Assembly: GCF_018101125.2 (NCBI RefSeq)
Contig: NZ_JAELVF020000001.1
Span: 603,189-667,188, forward strand
Reading direction: 5' to 3'
Source: Streptomyces tardus
Lineage (GTDB): Bacteria; Actinomycetota; Actinomycetes; Streptomycetales; Streptomycetaceae
DNA length: 64,000 nucleotides
The position numbers were made by a program, and so were the translations under genes. Shown piece by piece: positions 44,773 to 53,687 of the stretch. The number at the start of each line of letters is the position of its first letter. Position 1 is the first letter of the stretch. The notes beneath the pieces are model-generated. The model was not told where the DNA came from. It ran no database searches and saw only the letters and a list, made by a program, of their open reading frames with translations.

Positions 44773-45261
44773 CTATCTCGGACCGTCGGCGGCGGGCTCG
44801 GGGTGCCAGGGGCCGTCCGGTGCCAGGGCGTTCAGCACCGCCAGTAGCTGCGGAGGTTGCAGCGGGTCGGGCAGCCCAGCGAGTTCGTTCCACTCGACCC
44901 AGACGTGGCCCCGCAGGTTCTCCCGCTCGTCCGGCATCAGGCCGGCGCGGGCCAGACCCGGGCGCTCCTCGTCGAAACGCGCGAGGAAGAACTGCTCGGT
45001 ACCGACGTACCGTCTGCCGTTCCAGCGCGAGTCCCGCACCACCGGCACCCCGCGCTCCAGCACCGCGCCGCCGTCCAGCCCGGTCTCCTCGACCAGTTCG
45101 CGGCGTGCCGCAGCCAGGGGCGTCTCGTGCCGTTCGAGTCCGCCGCCGGGTGGCTCCCACTGCAACGAACCGTCGTACGGGTCACGCCAGTTGAGCAGCA
45201 GGATCCGCTGCGCCGCGTCCAGGCAGACGACCCGCGCGGCCGGTCGGCGTCTTCTCTTCAC
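44773..45261 (-). CDS. NUDIX hydrolase
   Basis: A 162-aa NUDIX enzyme hydrolysing a nucleoside-diphosphate-linked substrate. The Nudix box is GGGLERHETPLAAARRELVE followed by ETGL, near residues 38-61, with all of its Glu and Gly residues. The N-terminus is strongly basic (MKRRRRPAARVV). The GTG at 45259-45261 is used. Substrate unknown. It stands 32 bases downstream of the alpha/beta-hydrolase stop, so the two may be co-transcribed. Confidence 0.88.
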   Translation of the reverse strand: MKRRRRPAARVVCLDAAQRILLLNWRDPYDGSLQWEPPGGGLERHETPLAAARRELVEETGLDGGAVLERGVPVVRDSRWNGRRYVGTEQFFLARFDEERPGLARAGLMPDERENLRGHVWVEWNELAGLPDPLQPPQLLAVLNALAPDGPWHPEPAADGPR

Positions 45262-45293
45262 CGTCCGAAACTACCCGGGCCGGACGAGGTCAA

Positions 45294-46226
45294 CTAGGTT
45301 GCCGCGGAAGCGAGTTCGTCCAGCAGACGCGCGGAGGGGCCGACGTCGACGAGCCATCTGAGATGGCTGCCGGGGAGGGTACGGACCCGGAACGGGTTGT
45401 CCGGGGTGAGGGCGTCGCCCTCACGGATGAAGCGGTCCTGGAGCGCGGGCGGCATGCTCGCGTCGTCCGCCAGCCGTACGTACGTCTTCGGGACGCGGCC
45501 CCAGGTCGCGGCGTCCGCACGGTCGTCGGAGCCGCCGAAGTCCAGGTTCTCGTCTGGCTGGAAGGTGTTGAGGAAGGTCAGGAACTCCTCCTCGGTGCCG
45601 TCGGCGAAGAAGGCGGCGCGAAAGGCCGCGAGGGCCGCGGGGTCGGCGGTGCGGAAGTTGACGCGCAGCAGGCCGAGTTGGGCCGGATCGCCGGCCAGGG
45701 CCAGCGCCAGGCCCGAGCTGTCGACGTCGGCCATCTCCGGCTCCGCGTGGTAGTCGCCCACACTCAGCGCCACCGGGCACCACGCGGAGACGTACACCAG
45801 TTGGTCGACGAGATCCGGGCGGGCGTTGGCGGCGGCTGTCACCGTGACGCCTCCGCGACTGTGGGCCAGCAGGATCACCGGCCCGTTGCGCTTGGCGCGC
45901 TCCAGGACCCCGATCAGGTGCGCCACGTTGTCGGCGAGGCTGACACCACTGATCGCGCCGGGCGCGTTCGCCAGCCCCTGGAGGTCCTGCGGCACCTGAT
46001 AGGCGGGCGTGTACGTCGCCGCGAAACCGTGGCCCGGCAGGTCGACGGCGACGGAACGGTGGCCGAGCAGCCCGAGCTCGGCCTGCAACGGCGCGAAGGA
46101 GAAGGAGTTCGCGAACGCGCCGTGGACCAGTACGAAGGTCGGTCGCATTTGTGGGTACCGCTTTCCGGACGCCTGCTCGGCGGCCACCTCAGGACGCCGC
46201 CCGTCGGGTCGCACGCCGTTGCTCAT
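45294..46226 (-). CDS. alpha/beta-hydrolase (esterase/salicylate-esterase-like)
   Basis: A 310-aa serine hydrolase. PTFVLVHGAFANSFSFAPLQ gives the oxyanion HG, the nucleophile elbow is VILLAHSRGGVTVTAAANAR (Ser in HSRGG), and the closing HLRWLVDVG has a possible catalytic His (GSHLRW). The arrangement resembles plant-type esterases and their bacterial relatives. Start choice is uncertain: the ATG at 46224-46226 gives a 26-residue leader, while the ATG at 46146-46148 starts right at the domain. It probably hydrolyses a small ester. Confidence 0.83.
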   Translation of the reverse strand: MSNGVRPDGRRPEVAAEQASGKRYPQMRPTFVLVHGAFANSFSFAPLQAELGLLGHRSVAVDLPGHGFAATYTPAYQVPQDLQGLANAPGAISGVSLADNVAHLIGVLERAKRNGPVILLAHSRGGVTVTAAANARPDLVDQLVYVSAWCPVALSVGDYHAEPEMADVDSSGLALALAGDPAQLGLLRVNFRTADPAALAAFRAAFFADGTEEEFLTFLNTFQPDENLDFGGSDDRADAATWGRVPKTYVRLADDASMPPALQDRFIREGDALTPDNPFRVRTLPGSHLRWLVDVGPSARLLDELASAAT

Positions 46227-46314
46227 CAAACCGTCGCCCCATTGAGCACCAAGCAACGGATCATCACCAGCGAATTAACCGCCGCGGTCGACGTACCGGC
46301 GGGGAGCGCGGCGG

Positions 46315-46899
46315 CTACGCGTCCCGCAACTGCCGCAGCGTCTCCCGCAGTTCGGGTCCGCCGTCCGGAGCGCGGTTGCACGGGAGCCGCCCCAGCGCCA
46401 CCGCCATACCGCAGGTGTCCGTCACCGCCGAGAGGACCAGCCCCGCCCCGACGGCCAGCGACAGGTAGCGCGCGCCCGGCAGTACGAAGTCGAGCAGCAG
46501 GCCGAGCACCACGAGCGAGCCCGCCGCCAGCCGTACCTGTCGGTCCATCACCCAGCGCGGCCGTACCGTCGCGTTCCCCGTACGCGTCAGCTCGTGCCCC
46601 GCGTCCGCCCACTGCGACGTGCCGCCCGCCACGGAAGCGGCCGGTACGCCCGCAGCCGCGAGCCGCTGTGCCGCGTTCGCCGAGCGGGAGCCCGTCGCGC
46701 ATATCACCGCGAGGGTGTCGCTTCCGCCGCCCGCCTCGCGCTCCCGCAGTACGGGCAGCGCCTCGTCGAGGCGGTCCAGCGGCACGTTGCATGCGCCGGG
46801 CACATGACCCGAGGCGTATTCACCTGGCGTACGGACATCGATCACGAGGGCGACGCCGGCCCGCGCGTGCAGCTCGGCGACGGTCAGGGAGGCGCTCAT
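46315..46899 (-). CDS. rhodanese-like protein with membrane domain (YgaP type)
   Basis: A 194-aa protein. The rhodanese domain runs to about residue 112, with the active-site loop AVICATGSRSANAAQRL (CxxGxR-type, Cys about residue 68). A DUF2892-like region follows with two hydrophobic segments (LAAGSLVVLGLLLDFVLPGA and YLSLAVGAGLVLSAVTD), so the sulfurtransferase sits at the cytoplasmic membrane. It resembles E. coli YgaP. The ATG at 46897-46899 is used. Confidence 0.9.
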   Translation of the reverse strand: MSASLTVAELHARAGVALVIDVRTPGEYASGHVPGACNVPLDRLDEALPVLREREAGGGSDTLAVICATGSRSANAAQRLAAAGVPAASVAGGTSQWADAGHELTRTGNATVRPRWVMDRQVRLAAGSLVVLGLLLDFVLPGARYLSLAVGAGLVLSAVTDTCGMAVALGRLPCNRAPDGGPELRETLRQLRDA

Positions 46900-47274
46900 A
46901 CGGGTGAGCGTAGCGACGTCGCATTCGCCAACGTGAGCGGGGTGCGACGAGGTCCACGAGACCGGCCCGAACGATCCGACGTCACCTTGGAGGCTGTCCA
47001 GTCTCCGGCCGGAACCGCGCCCTCCCGTTCGCGATGGCATCGACCGGCGGCACTGCGGACCGTTACCGTTGCGGAACCGGTTGTCGCTGACCTGACCGCC
47101 GGCCTGGACGGGGGTACAGGACGCATGGCCACACGCTGCCCGAAAACGCACGCGCCGGACACCGCGACGTCGCACCACGCAGCACGCGCTCCGACCGAAG
47201 CAGCAACTCCGAACAGCCCCCTGCGCCGGGGGGCTTCGCCGAACTGCCTTCGTACGAGCCGAGGAGACGCACGT
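46900..47274. other. divergent intergenic region before the T7SS locus
   Basis: 375 bases between the rhodanese and the first subtilase-like gene. It has no coding-biased frame and no recognised operator. It probably contains the divergent promoters that start the T7SS accessory operon. Confidence 0.4.
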
Positions 47275-48486
47275 ATGCGCCAGCTGCCCAGCACCCGCCG
47301 CACGCTCATCGCCCTCGCCGTGGCACTCCTGCTGCCAACGGTCACCGCTCCCGCCGCGCACGCCGACAACCGCGTCGGTGACCAGCGGTACCTGGACGCG
47401 ATGAAGGCCGAGGAGATGTGGAAGGTCTCCCAGGGCGAAGGCGTCACCATCGCCGTCGTGACCGTCCACGGTCGGCAGTCTCTCCCGGAGCTGGAGGGCC
47501 GGATGCTCCCGACGAAGCGGTTCGACCCCTCGGCCGAGTCCCCAGCGAGCTCCTACGGCGATTCCATGGCCTCGCTCATCGCCGGCACCGGAGCCGGCGG
47601 GGGCATCAAGGGCCTCGCACCCAAGGCCAAGATCCTCCCGATCGACATCGCGGGCAAGGACGCGGTCGCGGCGTACGGGCACCTGCCGCGAGCGGTCGAC
47701 TACGCCGTCGACAAGGGTGCGAAGATCATCACCATCCCCTTCAGCACGCCCGAAGCCCACCTGATACCGCGGAAGACCCAGGCAGCCGTCCACCGGGCGC
47801 ACCGGAAAGGCGTTCTCATGTTCGCCGCTTCCGGGGACGACGGAACCGAGGCCTTCGTCGAGAACTACCCGGCGGTGCTGCCGGGCGTGGTACGCGTCGG
47901 CGCCACCGACGAGAACGGCGAGCAGGCCGAGTTCTCCACCAGCGGCTCAGGCCTCACGCTCGCCGCGCCGGGAACAGGCATCACCACCCTTGACGAGGAC
48001 GGCTCCTACCAAACCGGCAGCGGCGGAACCGGCAGCGCCACCGCCCTCACCTCAGCCGCCGCGGCCCTGATCTGGGCCGAGAATCCGCAGTGGACAGGCA
48101 ACCAGGTCCTCCGCACGATGATCCACACCGCGGACCGCTCCCGAAGCGCACCCACCGAGCGCCTCGGTTACGGCGCGATCCGCCCGCACAAGGTCCTCCT
48201 CGACAACGAGGGCAACCCCGGTGCCCCCGACACGCACCCGACCTTCGCCTCGTACTACGCCCGCCTGGACGCCGACGCGGCGGAAGCGACCGCCGACACG
48301 AAGGACACCGACGCGACCCTTCTCGCGGGAGCCGGCCTCGTCGCCGGCCTCCTCCTCGCTGCCGCGACCCTCTACTCCCGCCGCCGCCACCGCAGCCCCG
48401 GCGCCGAACCGGCGGGCCAGATCGACGAGTTGACGGTCATCGAGTTGGCGCCGCACCCGGATGCCCAGGACCGGGCCCGGACCTGA
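47275..48486 (+). CDS. mycosin-like subtilase homologue lacking the catalytic triad
   Basis: A 403-aa type VII secretion-associated S8-fold protein. It has a signal peptide (residues 1-30, LIALAVALLLPTVTAPAAHA), a subtilase domain to about residue 320, and a C-terminal membrane helix (LLAGAGLVAGLLLAAATLYS) with basic residues, the mycosin plan. Against the active paralogue at 52358 all three triad residues are replaced: Asp by Thr63 (IAVVTVHG), His by Tyr94 (SYGDSMA) and Ser by Gly253 (GGTGSAT). The oxyanion Asn is Asp188. It cannot be a serine protease, so a binding or decoy role is inferred. GAGGAGA lies nine bases before the ATG. Confidence 0.9.
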   Translation: MRQLPSTRRTLIALAVALLLPTVTAPAAHADNRVGDQRYLDAMKAEEMWKVSQGEGVTIAVVTVHGRQSLPELEGRMLPTKRFDPSAESPASSYGDSMASLIAGTGAGGGIKGLAPKAKILPIDIAGKDAVAAYGHLPRAVDYAVDKGAKIITIPFSTPEAHLIPRKTQAAVHRAHRKGVLMFAASGDDGTEAFVENYPAVLPGVVRVGATDENGEQAEFSTSGSGLTLAAPGTGITTLDEDGSYQTGSGGTGSATALTSAAAALIWAENPQWTGNQVLRTMIHTADRSRSAPTERLGYGAIRPHKVLLDNEGNPGAPDTHPTFASYYARLDADAAEATADTKDTDATLLAGAGLVAGLLLAAATLYSRRRHRSPGAEPAGQIDELTVIELAPHPDAQDRART

Positions 48487-48496
48487 GCAGGCGGCG

Positions 48497-49333
48497 GTGC
48501 ACGTCTCAGAGGTCCCGCGCGCCGTGGGCGCGGCCACGTCGATCGCCACGTCCCTCGGACTGCCGGTGGACGACACGTCCGTGCTCCAGAACTCAAACAA
48601 GCTCTCGCTGCGGCTGCTGCCCTGCGACGTCGTGGCCCGGGTGGCTCCGGTGGCGCACCACGTCGCCGAGTTCGAGGTGGCTCTCGCCCAGCGGTTGGCA
48701 GAAGCCGGGTGCCCGGTGGCCGTCCTCGACCCCCGAGCGGAGCCCCGCGTCCACGAACGCGACGGCTTCGTGGTCACGTTCTGGACGCATTACGAGTCGT
48801 CGGCGCCCGGGAAGCTCCCGCCCGCCGAGTACGCCGACGCGCTCCACCGGCTGCACGCCGGCATGCGGCTACTCGACGTGCCCGCCCCCCGTTTCACCGA
48901 CGGCGCCGCGCGTGCGGCCGAGCTCCTCGCGGACCACACACTCACCCCCGAACTGCCCGATCGCGACCGCGAGTTGCTTGCCGGCACGATCCACGATCTG
49001 CGCAGCACCCTCGACGAGCGCGGCGGCGCAGGGCAGTTGCTGCACGGCGAACCGCATCCGGGCAACCTGCTCGACACCGAGCACGGGCCGCTCTTCATCG
49101 ACCTCGAAACCTGCTGCCTCGGCCCGACCGAGTTCGACCTCGCCCACGCGCCCGAGGACATCGCGGCGCTCTACCCGGGCGTCGACCACCAGCTGCTGCA
49201 CGACTGCCGCCTCCTCGTACTGGCGATGATCGCCACCTGGCGCTGGGACCGAACCGACCAACTCCCGAACGGCCACCGACTCGGCCAGGAGTGGGTGGCC
49301 CAACTCCGCGCCCGAATCGGCCACTTCGGCTGA
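48497..49333 (+). CDS. aminoglycoside phosphotransferase (APH) family kinase-like protein
   Basis: A 278-aa protein of the APH/choline-kinase fold. The catalytic loop reads LLHGEPHPGNLLDTEHGPLF followed by IDLET: the Brenner motif HGDxHxxN has Glu in place of the catalytic Asp, while His, Asn and the DFG-like IDLE are kept. The N-terminal ATP-binding part is recognisable only by length. The GTG at 48497 starts 11 bases after the mycosin-like stop; an earlier start would overlap it. It probably has a small-molecule substrate; antibiotic resistance is not implied. A tandem repeat follows the stop. Confidence 0.72.
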   Translation: MHVSEVPRAVGAATSIATSLGLPVDDTSVLQNSNKLSLRLLPCDVVARVAPVAHHVAEFEVALAQRLAEAGCPVAVLDPRAEPRVHERDGFVVTFWTHYESSAPGKLPPAEYADALHRLHAGMRLLDVPAPRFTDGAARAAELLADHTLTPELPDRDRELLAGTIHDLRSTLDERGGAGQLLHGEPHPGNLLDTEHGPLFIDLETCCLGPTEFDLAHAPEDIAALYPGVDHQLLHDCRLLVLAMIATWRWDRTDQLPNGHRLGQEWVAQLRARIGHFG

Positions 49334-49351
49334 CCGGGCTCGCCACGGGCC

Positions 49352-49441
49352 GGGCACGACCGGCAGGACCGGCACGACCGGCAGGACCGGCAGGACTGGC
49401 AGGACCGCCAGAGCCGCCAGGACCGCCAGGACCGCAGGACC
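49352..49441. repeat. 9-bp tandem repeat (CGGCAGGAC type)
   Basis: About ten consecutive nine-base units of the form CGGCACGAC/CGGCAGGAC/CGCCAGGAC run from 49352 to 49441, just after the APH-like stop. It lies in noncoding DNA. Units vary at two or three positions. Confidence 0.85.
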
Positions 49442-49551
49442 GGGTGTCACCGCGTGCACCAACCTCCCCCCGCCGCCCAGGGCGGGTTGAGTACCTCTTC
49501 CGGTGCGACTACTCAGGCGCCGACGGGTGAGTTGCGCCTACGGTCGCCGAC

Positions 49552-50148
49552 ATGTTCAGCGCACGCGGAGTCCGCCTCCTCAGCCGCAGACCGGCCGTCC
49601 GGTGGGCCGTGGCCTGCCTCGCGGTGCTGACGCTGCTCGCGCTCGCCGTCCCGGCCGGAAGGCTCGCGTGGCACGGCACGCCGTACCCCTCCGCCGACCC
49701 GCAGGAGGTGACGCGACGACTCGAAGCCCACGCCGACCGGGTGTACGCGCACCTCTCGGCGGCGGGCCACGACGCCGCCGACCAGGGCGAGGTCCGGACG
49801 GGCCCGTGCTACCACCGCGGCCTGAGCAGCCTGCTGCACGTCGACTCCCCGCGAGCGGACGTCAGGCGTTTCCACCACCGGCGGCACGTCGCGGAGGTAC
49901 CCGAGGCCGTCGCCCTGGACACCCGACGGCGCGTACGAGGCCACCTGGCGAAGCAGCGCTGGAAGGTCACCCGCGACTTCGCCGGCGCCCGCAGCCAGTG
50001 GCGCGAAGTGAGCCTGCGCGCCGAGGACCCCGACAGCGGCGACGCCATCGAACTGGACTGGAACGACGACAGCACCACGCTGAGGGTCGCCGTCCACGCC
50101 CGCTGCGCCCGGCTCGTCACAGCCGAACGGACCGACGTCAGCTCCTGA
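49552..50148 (+). CDS. membrane-anchored protein of the T7SS locus, related to the lipoprotein family downstream
   Basis: A 198-aa protein with one N-terminal membrane segment (VRWAVACLAVLTLLALAVPA) and an exposed domain of about 150 residues. The domain shows the same landmarks as the lipoproteins at 55976-63357: a central Cys (TGPCYHRG), the tryptophan stretch RWKVTRDFAG, a further Trp (IELDWNDD) and a terminal Cys in VAVHARCARL. It lacks the lipobox. Function unknown; by analogy it may protect against, or partner, an effector. The ATG at 49552 has no clear ribosome site. Confidence 0.7.
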   Translation: MFSARGVRLLSRRPAVRWAVACLAVLTLLALAVPAGRLAWHGTPYPSADPQEVTRRLEAHADRVYAHLSAAGHDAADQGEVRTGPCYHRGLSSLLHVDSPRADVRRFHHRRHVAEVPEAVALDTRRRVRGHLAKQRWKVTRDFAGARSQWREVSLRAEDPDSGDAIELDWNDDSTTLRVAVHARCARLVTAERTDVSS

Positions 50149-50374
50149 TCGCGGGCGATGAACTACGCGCCTCATGCGCTGAGTTGAGTACGTGTACTCA
50201 TGGCACCGAAGCGGCTCCGGACGTAGCGTCGCTCGACACGGACAGCCACCGGCGCCGCCCCTGCGTGAGCAACACCACAGCAGCGGGGCGTCGTTGGCGC
50301 GTCACTGCCAGCTACTAAACTGCGGTGAGCTGTCATGGACCCGGCAGCGACGGACCAGGGGTGGGGGAACACAC

Positions 50375-50827
50375 ATGGCCGAGGACTGGGGCGCCGGCTC
50401 CCGGAGCACCGGCGGGAGCGGCGCCGACCTGCACGTCGGCGACGGCACGCTGGTCTCGCTCAAGAAGCAACTCGACCTGCTGCTCCTGGAGTTGGACAAC
50501 CGGGGTGTCCAGGAGGAGATCCGGTCCAGCACGGTCGGGGCGGGCTCCTACGGCGACTTCGCGGGAGCCCGCGAACTCGCCACCCACCAGGCACGTGTGC
50601 ACCAGAAACTGGAAGCCTTCTCGCGCATTTTCGGCGAGCAGATCGAAGCGCTCGGGATCGCCGCGCAGATCTCCGAGAAGGGCTTCCAGAACGTCGAGGC
50701 GGACGCCGTACAACGGCTGCGCGCGATCCAGCAGAACGCCTACGAGCACTACAAGGCGCCCAAGGACGCACCCACCGCAGGCCAGGACGCCAAGGCCACG
50801 GACGACGACGAGCAGGCCGCGTACTGA
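50375..50827 (+). CDS. small helical T7SS-associated protein (WXG100 partner-like)
   Basis: A 150-aa, almost entirely helical protein without signal peptide. It has a Gly/Ser-rich start with DWGAG, then long amphipathic helices (LKKQLDLLLLELDNRGVQEE; ISEKGFQNVEADAVQRL), and an acidic, disordered tail. Size, helicity and position (followed by a WXG100-domain gene and a mycosin) are typical of T7SS substrates or chaperone partners. GGGGGAA lies seven bases before the ATG. No WxG motif is present in a turn, so it is not a canonical WXG100. Confidence 0.7.
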   Translation: MAEDWGAGSRSTGGSGADLHVGDGTLVSLKKQLDLLLLELDNRGVQEEIRSSTVGAGSYGDFAGARELATHQARVHQKLEAFSRIFGEQIEALGIAAQISEKGFQNVEADAVQRLRAIQQNAYEHYKAPKDAPTAGQDAKATDDDEQAAY

Positions 50828-50942
50828 CAGACCCCGCGCCGCCGCGCACGTACGCGCAGAGCACCGCCCCCGCGCACCCGCGCACCACGCACGCGGACCA
50901 CGCCGACCTGCCACCGCCGACACAACAGGGAGAACGTCCCCC

Positions 50943-52316
50943 ATGGCCCCGGGCACCTTCGACGACCGGACGCACGAACAACTCGCCGCCATGCTCGCCA
51001 ACGGCGCCCCCGCCAAGGTGAGTTCACACGCGCAGCTCCTCCAGGACGCCTCCCGGCTCATCGCCGAGATCTCCGTCCACGTACGCGCGGCCGTCGACAA
51101 GGCCGACTGGAGCGGCGAGTCCGCCACCGCGTACCGCGCCTGGGCCAAGCACTTCGCCCAGGAGGGCGGCCAACTCAGCACCTACGCCAACACCGTCGGC
51201 GGCGCCCTCCAACGCGCCGGCCAGGCACTCACCGACGCCCAGGCCGCCATGCCCCGCCCCGCCGCCGACGCCTCCCTCAAAGGCGAACAGAACGCCCCGA
51301 TCGGCGACGACCCCGCCACGATGCGCGAAAAGACCCGCCAAGAGGCCATCCGCACCCTCGAACGCCTCGACTCCTACTACTCCGTCACCACCACCACCCT
51401 CCGCACCGCCGAAGAACCCAACTTCCGCCCCCCGGAACCCCCGGGAATGCGGCAGCCGGTCATCGAGTTCAGCTCCACAGGTTCCGGGCCGGTGGACCGC
51501 CCCTATGCGCCGCCGAGCCCGCCCGGCGGTCCCGCTCCGGATCCACGGGGTGCACGAGAGAACTCAGCGGCGGACGCCGTACGCACCTCACTCGATTCCG
51601 TTGCCGCACCTGCACCCGTGGAGGCGCGGTCACAGCCGACGCCTGCGGCGAGCACCCCGAGCCAGGGAACCTCTTCGGGCCTGCCACCCGGCCCGAACGC
51701 CTCTGTTCCACCGCTCGGTCCAACTACCCGCCCGGGCACCGCTTTTCCTCCCGGGCCTGCAAGAGGCCCAGGCACCGCACAGGGCCACGCTGCCCCCCGC
51801 ACGCCCACCCCGGGCCAGCCGTTCCCGGGCTCCACGGGAGGACTCGGAACAGGCGGCAACGCGGGAGCTTCGACACCGGGCCGAGCCGCAACTCCAGCGC
51901 CCCACCCCGGGATTCACGGCGGACGTATGCGGCCCGCCGAGCCACCAACCAGCACGGCCCGAGGCACGGTTATCGGCGGACCGGCCGGACCGATCGGCTC
52001 GACAGGCCGACCGGGCACAGCCGCTCCCGCCGCCGGTCCGGGCGTTCCGAGCCAGCAGCAGGTTCCCGCTCGTCGGCTCGCGACGGAGCCCGGGGGAACT
52101 GCCCCGCTGCGACGACCCGCCGGCGCCGGCAGTGGTGCGGCAGCACCCCGGAACGGCGTCATCGGGGGCGCTTCCGCACCGGCCGGTTCGGCACCCACGA
52201 CTCGGGGAGAACAACGAAAGAACCCCAGGTCAAACCGCCCGCCCGGTCTTGCGAGCGACAGATTCGAGCTGAGTGAGGAACAGCTCAAGAAGATCGTTCC
52301 ACCCGTCATCGGATAA
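50943..52316 (+). CDS. WXG100-domain protein with long Pro/Gly-rich tail (PPE-like)
   Basis: A 457-aa probable T7SS substrate. Residues 1-105 are a helical WXG100-type hairpin with the turn DKADWSGESATAYRAWAKHF (W-S-G). About 340 Pro/Gly/Ala/Thr-rich low-complexity residues follow, and a short conserved end, RFELSEEQLKKIVPPVIG, could be a secretion or docking element. It has no signal peptide, as expected for T7SS. GGGAGAA precedes the ATG at 50943. It lies 115 bases after the small helical gene and 41 bases before the active mycosin. Confidence 0.8.
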   Translation: MAPGTFDDRTHEQLAAMLANGAPAKVSSHAQLLQDASRLIAEISVHVRAAVDKADWSGESATAYRAWAKHFAQEGGQLSTYANTVGGALQRAGQALTDAQAAMPRPAADASLKGEQNAPIGDDPATMREKTRQEAIRTLERLDSYYSVTTTTLRTAEEPNFRPPEPPGMRQPVIEFSSTGSGPVDRPYAPPSPPGGPAPDPRGARENSAADAVRTSLDSVAAPAPVEARSQPTPAASTPSQGTSSGLPPGPNASVPPLGPTTRPGTAFPPGPARGPGTAQGHAAPRTPTPGQPFPGSTGGLGTGGNAGASTPGRAATPAPHPGIHGGRMRPAEPPTSTARGTVIGGPAGPIGSTGRPGTAAPAAGPGVPSQQQVPARRLATEPGGTAPLRRPAGAGSGAAAPRNGVIGGASAPAGSAPTTRGEQRKNPRSNRPPGLASDRFELSEEQLKKIVPPVIG

Positions 52317-52357
52317 TCCCCAGCTGCGGTCGGTCGGACCGAGGAAGAGCCACGAAC

Positions 52358-53617
52358 ATGTCACGCACTCCCCGTCGTTGGACAGGTGCGCGCCGCGCGC
52401 TGCTCACGCTCACCGCAGCGGCCCTCCCCCTGGCAGCACTCACCCCCACGGCAGCTGCGGAACCTCGCTCGAGCGGCCAGTGGTATCTCGACGCCATGCA
52501 GGCAGAAGAGATGTGGAAGGTGTCGCAGGGCGAGGGTGTGACCGTTGCCGTCATCGATCTGGGCATCGACAGCACCGTGCCAGAGCTCAAAGGCCGGATG
52601 ATCCCGGGCAAGAGCTACACCCGCGGAGACGAGAACGCCCGGGACGCCGGGCAGCACGGAACGTCCATGGCGGCCCTCATCGCGGGTTCGGGTGCCGACT
52701 CCGGCATACAGGGACTGGCGCCGAAGAGTCGGATCCTCCCCCTCACGATCAACGAGGACGACCTCAGCATGGCGCGAGGCGGCAGTATTCCTCGCGCCAT
52801 TGACTACGCATTGGAGAAGCAAGCCAAGGTCATCAACATCTCTCTCGCAACACAGCTGTGGGAGAACGTTCCGAGGGGCACGCAGGAAGCAATCCACCGG
52901 GCGCAACGTGCGGGCGCCCTCGTCTTCGCCGGCTCCGGCAACGACGGAATGGAGTCGAACGCAACTTCCTACCCCGCCGCCATTCCTGGTGTCATCGCGA
53001 TCGGCGCCACCGACAAGGAGGGGAAGCCCGCCAAGTTCTCGTCTAGCGGCGACCATCTCGCCCTCGCTGCGCCGGGCGCGAAGATTCTCATGCGGTGCAA
53101 GAAGAACACCACCACGTGTCCGAGCAACGGCACCAGTGCCGCCACCGCTCTGGTGTCCGCATCCGCCGCTCTGATCTGGGCCAAGTACCCGGAGTGGACC
53201 AACAACCAGGTCCTCCGTGCCCTGATCCAGACCGCCGGACGTCCCGGCGCCACCGCGGACGACCCGCCCAACACCCGTATCGGCTACGGCGCCGTACGCC
53301 CCCGCCTGGTCCTCGAAGGCAAAGCCGACCCCGGCGATCCCGACAAACACCCCACCTTCTCCAAGTACTACGCCTCCCTGGACGCCAAGTCGCCCCAGCC
53401 CGAGGCCAGTTCGCAGCTCTCCTCGCCCGGCTCCGACGCCTCTGCCGGTTCCGAGTCGGCTTCCGACACAAGCTCCGGCACCGCCACCGGGAACAGCGGC
53501 GACGACTCCAACAGCACTCCCCTGCTGATCGGTGGCGGCCTGGCCGCCACCGCCCTTCTGGTCGGCGGGGGCGTGTACCTCCACACCCGTCGCAGGAGCC
53601 ACGGCAACCGTCTCTGA
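52358..53617 (+). CDS. mycP: type VII secretion-associated serine protease, mycosin, apparently active
   Basis: A 419-aa membrane-anchored subtilase of the mycosin family, which in mycobacteria sits on the outer side of the ESX complex. It has a signal peptide with cleavage near TAAAEP, the triad Asp67 (VTVAVIDLGID), His100 (QHGTSMAALIAG) and Ser260 (SNGTSAATALV), and oxyanion Asn195 (AGSGNDGM). A Ser/Gly-rich linker and a C-terminal helix (IGGGLAATALLVGGGVYL) with TRRRS stop-transfer follow. GAGGAAG precedes the ATG. It is about 50% similar to the dead paralogue at 47275. No other ESX core gene is in the window. Confidence 0.93.
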   Translation: MSRTPRRWTGARRALLTLTAAALPLAALTPTAAAEPRSSGQWYLDAMQAEEMWKVSQGEGVTVAVIDLGIDSTVPELKGRMIPGKSYTRGDENARDAGQHGTSMAALIAGSGADSGIQGLAPKSRILPLTINEDDLSMARGGSIPRAIDYALEKQAKVINISLATQLWENVPRGTQEAIHRAQRAGALVFAGSGNDGMESNATSYPAAIPGVIAIGATDKEGKPAKFSSSGDHLALAAPGAKILMRCKKNTTTCPSNGTSAATALVSASAALIWAKYPEWTNNQVLRALIQTAGRPGATADDPPNTRIGYGAVRPRLVLEGKADPGDPDKHPTFSKYYASLDAKSPQPEASSQLSSPGSDASAGSESASDTSSGTATGNSGDDSNSTPLLIGGGLAATALLVGGGVYLHTRRRSHGNRL

Positions 53618-53687
53618 ACGCACGACCGGCCCCACCCGGGGCCTGCTACACACCACGCCCCGTCAACATCGGCACACGGAGCATTTG

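Noticed and set aside
49352..49441. Possible repeat domain of a coding gene
   Set aside because: The array lies after the APH-like stop codon and the frame through it carries no start or domain.
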